Assembly: GCA_038750655.1 (NCBI GenBank)
Contig: JBCDGZ010000250.1
Coordinates: 1-5,567 of the forward strand
Reading direction: 5' to 3'
Source: JBCDGZ01 sp038750655
GTDB lineage: Bacteria > Bacteroidota > Bacteroidia > Chitinophagales > Saprospiraceae
DNA length: 5,567 bases
Shown piece by piece: positions 3,865 to 5,567 of this stretch. The position numbers and the translations under genes are program-made. The notes beneath the pieces were generated by a model, which was not told the origin of the DNA, did no database searches, and worked only from the letters and a program-made list of their open reading frames with translations. Numbering within the stretch: the stretch's first letter is position 1; every line of letters begins with the position of its first letter.

Positions 3865-5567
3865 ATGGATAAAAATAAACTAGACATCTATCTGCTTCAG
3901 AGGGTGTTGGCACTAGCCAAGCCCTATAAAGGCATTTTCCTACTGGCGGGCCTACTGGCGGTCGTCCTGGCACCATTGGCTACGCTACGCCCTTATCTGG
4001 TGCAGCGCATGGTGGATGACTATATTTTTCAATATGACATCCCGGGCCTAACAACAATGGCCATGATTTTCTGTGGTGTTCTCATCTTTGAGGTAATCCT
4101 GCGTTACTTTTTCATCTATTCTACTAGCTGGCTAGGCCAATCGGTAATCAGAGACCTCAGGGTTACCGTATTCAAACACATCACCAGCCTGCGACTGAAG
4201 TATTTCGACCACACTCCCATCGGAACGTCAACCACCCGGACCATCAACGATATTGAAACCATTAATACCGTGTTCTCTCAGGGTGTTATCACGATCGTTG
4301 CCGATATTCTGACCCTCCTTGCCGTTTTTATCATCATGCTTTACACCAGTTGGAAGCTCACGTTGATCTGTCTGACGGTAATGCCGCTTTTGATTATCGC
4401 CAGTTATATCTTCAAGGAAAAGGTCAAGGCCTCCTACCAGATCGTGCGGACGCAAATATCCAAGATGAACGCTTTTTTGCAAGAGCGAATCACAGGAATG
4501 CGCATCTTGCAAATCTTCAATGCCGAAGAAAAGGAGATGGAGAAGTTCAAAGCCATCAACCGAGAATATACACAGGCTAACCTCAATTCCATCTTGTATT
4601 ACGCTGTTTTCTTCCCTGTCGTCGAGATCATCTCTGCCGCCTCCCTGGGCTTGATGATTTGGTGGGGAGCCGGAAAAGTCATTGATGGCGGGGTGACGCT
4701 GGGTACTCTAGTGGCCTTCCCCCTCTACCTTTCTATGTTATTCCGTCCCATCAGAATGCTGGCGGATAAATTCAATACCTTGCAGATGGGGCTGGTGGCC
4801 GCCGAGCGGGTCTTCAATATCCTTGATAAGACTGAGCAAATTCCGGATAAGGGTAAATTAAAGCTGGATCGGCTGAATGGTCATATTCGCTTCGATAAAG
4901 TCAGCTTTGCCTATAATGCCCGGGATTATGTGCTTAAGGATGTCAGCTTTGAAATTGAGCAAGGAGATACCTTGGCTATTGTAGGCAGTACCGGCTCCGG
5001 AAAAACGACGATTATCAATATTCTCAATCGGTTCTACGAAATTCAGAAAGGGAAAATTACCATTGATGGCCACCGATTGGAAGACTTTGAACTGGACAAT
5101 TTGCGATCGCGCATCGCGGTGGTGTTACAGGATGTCTTCTTATTCTCGGGAACGGTATTGGAAAATATTACCCTGCGCGACGACCGAATCAGCAAAGAAG
5201 AGGTCATCGAATCGGCAAAGATGATTGGAGCGCATGAGTTTATCGAGAAGCTGCCTGGCGGCTACGATTATCAGGTAATGGAGCGGGGAGCGACCCTTTC
5301 GATGGGGCAGCGCCAGCTGATCTCCTTCGTCCGCGCCCTGGTTTTTGATCCCGATATTCTGATTCTCGATGAGGCCACCTCCTCTATCGACTCGGAAACG
5401 GAGGCGGTTATCCAGTACGCCATCGAAAAACTGATCACCAAACGTACCTCCATTATCATCGCCCACCGACTGTCCACCATCCGCCATGCCGACAATATTT
5501 TGGTCATGGACAAGGGTAAGGTAGCCGAATTTGGCTCTCATCACCAATTGCTCGAAATTGAAGAGGG
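3865..5567 (+). CDS. ABC transporter ATP-binding protein/permease (type IV half-exporter, partial 3' end)
   Basis: The frame stays open to the window edge: 567 codons are present, so only about 15-30 C-terminal residues should be missing from the usual 580-600. Residues about 15-300 form the membrane domain with six likely helices (near 20-45, 66-95, 137-160, 162-185, 243-268 and 275-298). The exporter coupling-loop pattern YFDHTPIGTSTTR lies at 113-125. The ATPase domain shows the A-loop in FAYNARDY, Walker A GSTGSGKTT (374-382, K380), Q-loop Q422, signature LSMGQ (478-482), Walker B ILILDE with D502 and catalytic E503, D-loop SSID (506-509) and switch H534 in AHRLS. It should act as a homo- or heterodimer in the inner membrane, exporting a lipid, drug or peptide; the substrate cannot be read from sequence. 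The N-terminal pattern recalls MsbA/MdlB-like exporters. The signature has M480 in place of the first glycine of LSGGQ. The start at 3865 gives a normal short cytoplasmic lead-in. Confidence 0.95.
   Translation, partial: MDKNKLDIYLLQRVLALAKPYKGIFLLAGLLAVVLAPLATLRPYLVQRMVDDYIFQYDIPGLTTMAMIFCGVLIFEVILRYFFIYSTSWLGQSVIRDLRVTVFKHITSLRLKYFDHTPIGTSTTRTINDIETINTVFSQGVITIVADILTLLAVFIIMLYTSWKLTLICLTVMPLLIIASYIFKEKVKASYQIVRTQISKMNAFLQERITGMRILQIFNAEEKEMEKFKAINREYTQANLNSILYYAVFFPVVEIISAASLGLMIWWGAGKVIDGGVTLGTLVAFPLYLSMLFRPIRMLADKFNTLQMGLVAAERVFNILDKTEQIPDKGKLKLDRLNGHIRFDKVSFAYNARDYVLKDVSFEIEQGDTLAIVGSTGSGKTTIINILNRFYEIQKGKITIDGHRLEDFELDNLRSRIAVVLQDVFLFSGTVLENITLRDDRISKEEVIESAKMIGAHEFIEKLPGGYDYQVMERGATLSMGQRQLISFVRALVFDPDILILDEATSSIDSETEAVIQYAIEKLITKRTSIIIAHRLSTIRHADNILVMDKGKVAEFGSHHQLLEIEE

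Overview
The window looks like ordinary chromosomal DNA from a member of the Bacteroidota, possibly a Saprospiria/Lewinella-like lineage (lineage inferred, not proven). Three things point there: a PUR-alpha-like (DUF3276-type) protein, which is typical of that phylum; promoter-like boxes of the form TAnnTTTG; and start codons preceded by A/T-rich leaders without clear Shine-Dalgarno sequences. Genes have a mixed base composition while the intergenic stretches are markedly A/T-rich. No phage, insertion sequence, CRISPR, tRNA or rRNA was seen.

Layout: (1) A/T-rich leader with a promoter-like box, then an HU-family nucleoid protein (131-403). (2) A 209-base gap with a G/C hairpin, an intrinsic terminator and a well-placed Bacteroidota-type promoter for the next gene. 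(3) A PLP-dependent trans-sulfuration enzyme of the cystathionine gamma-synthase/gamma-lyase family (613-1758). (4) A perfect 15-bp terminator hairpin shared with the convergent minus-strand DUF2853 protein (1840-2178). (5) A 378-base gene-free A/T-rich stretch that must carry the divergent control signals for DUF2853 and for the PUR-like gene. (6) A PUR-alpha-like protein with an added C-terminal helix-turn-helix-like segment (2557-3015). (7) A short gap with two tandem hairpins that could pair alternatively, then RadC (3100-3801). (8) A type IV half-size ABC exporter (3865 to the window edge), missing only its extreme C-terminus.

The genes do not form one pathway. HU, the PUR-like protein and RadC touch nucleic acids. 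The trans-sulfuration enzyme belongs to sulfur amino acid metabolism, and the ABC exporter is a membrane pump of unknown substrate. The PUR-like gene, radC and the ABC gene run in the same direction with gaps of 84 and 63 bases and could be partly co-transcribed. No novel multi-gene system is evident. The points most worth a second look are the PUR plus HTH architecture, the hairpin pair before radC, the promoter embedded in the HU terminator, and the variant ABC signature motif.
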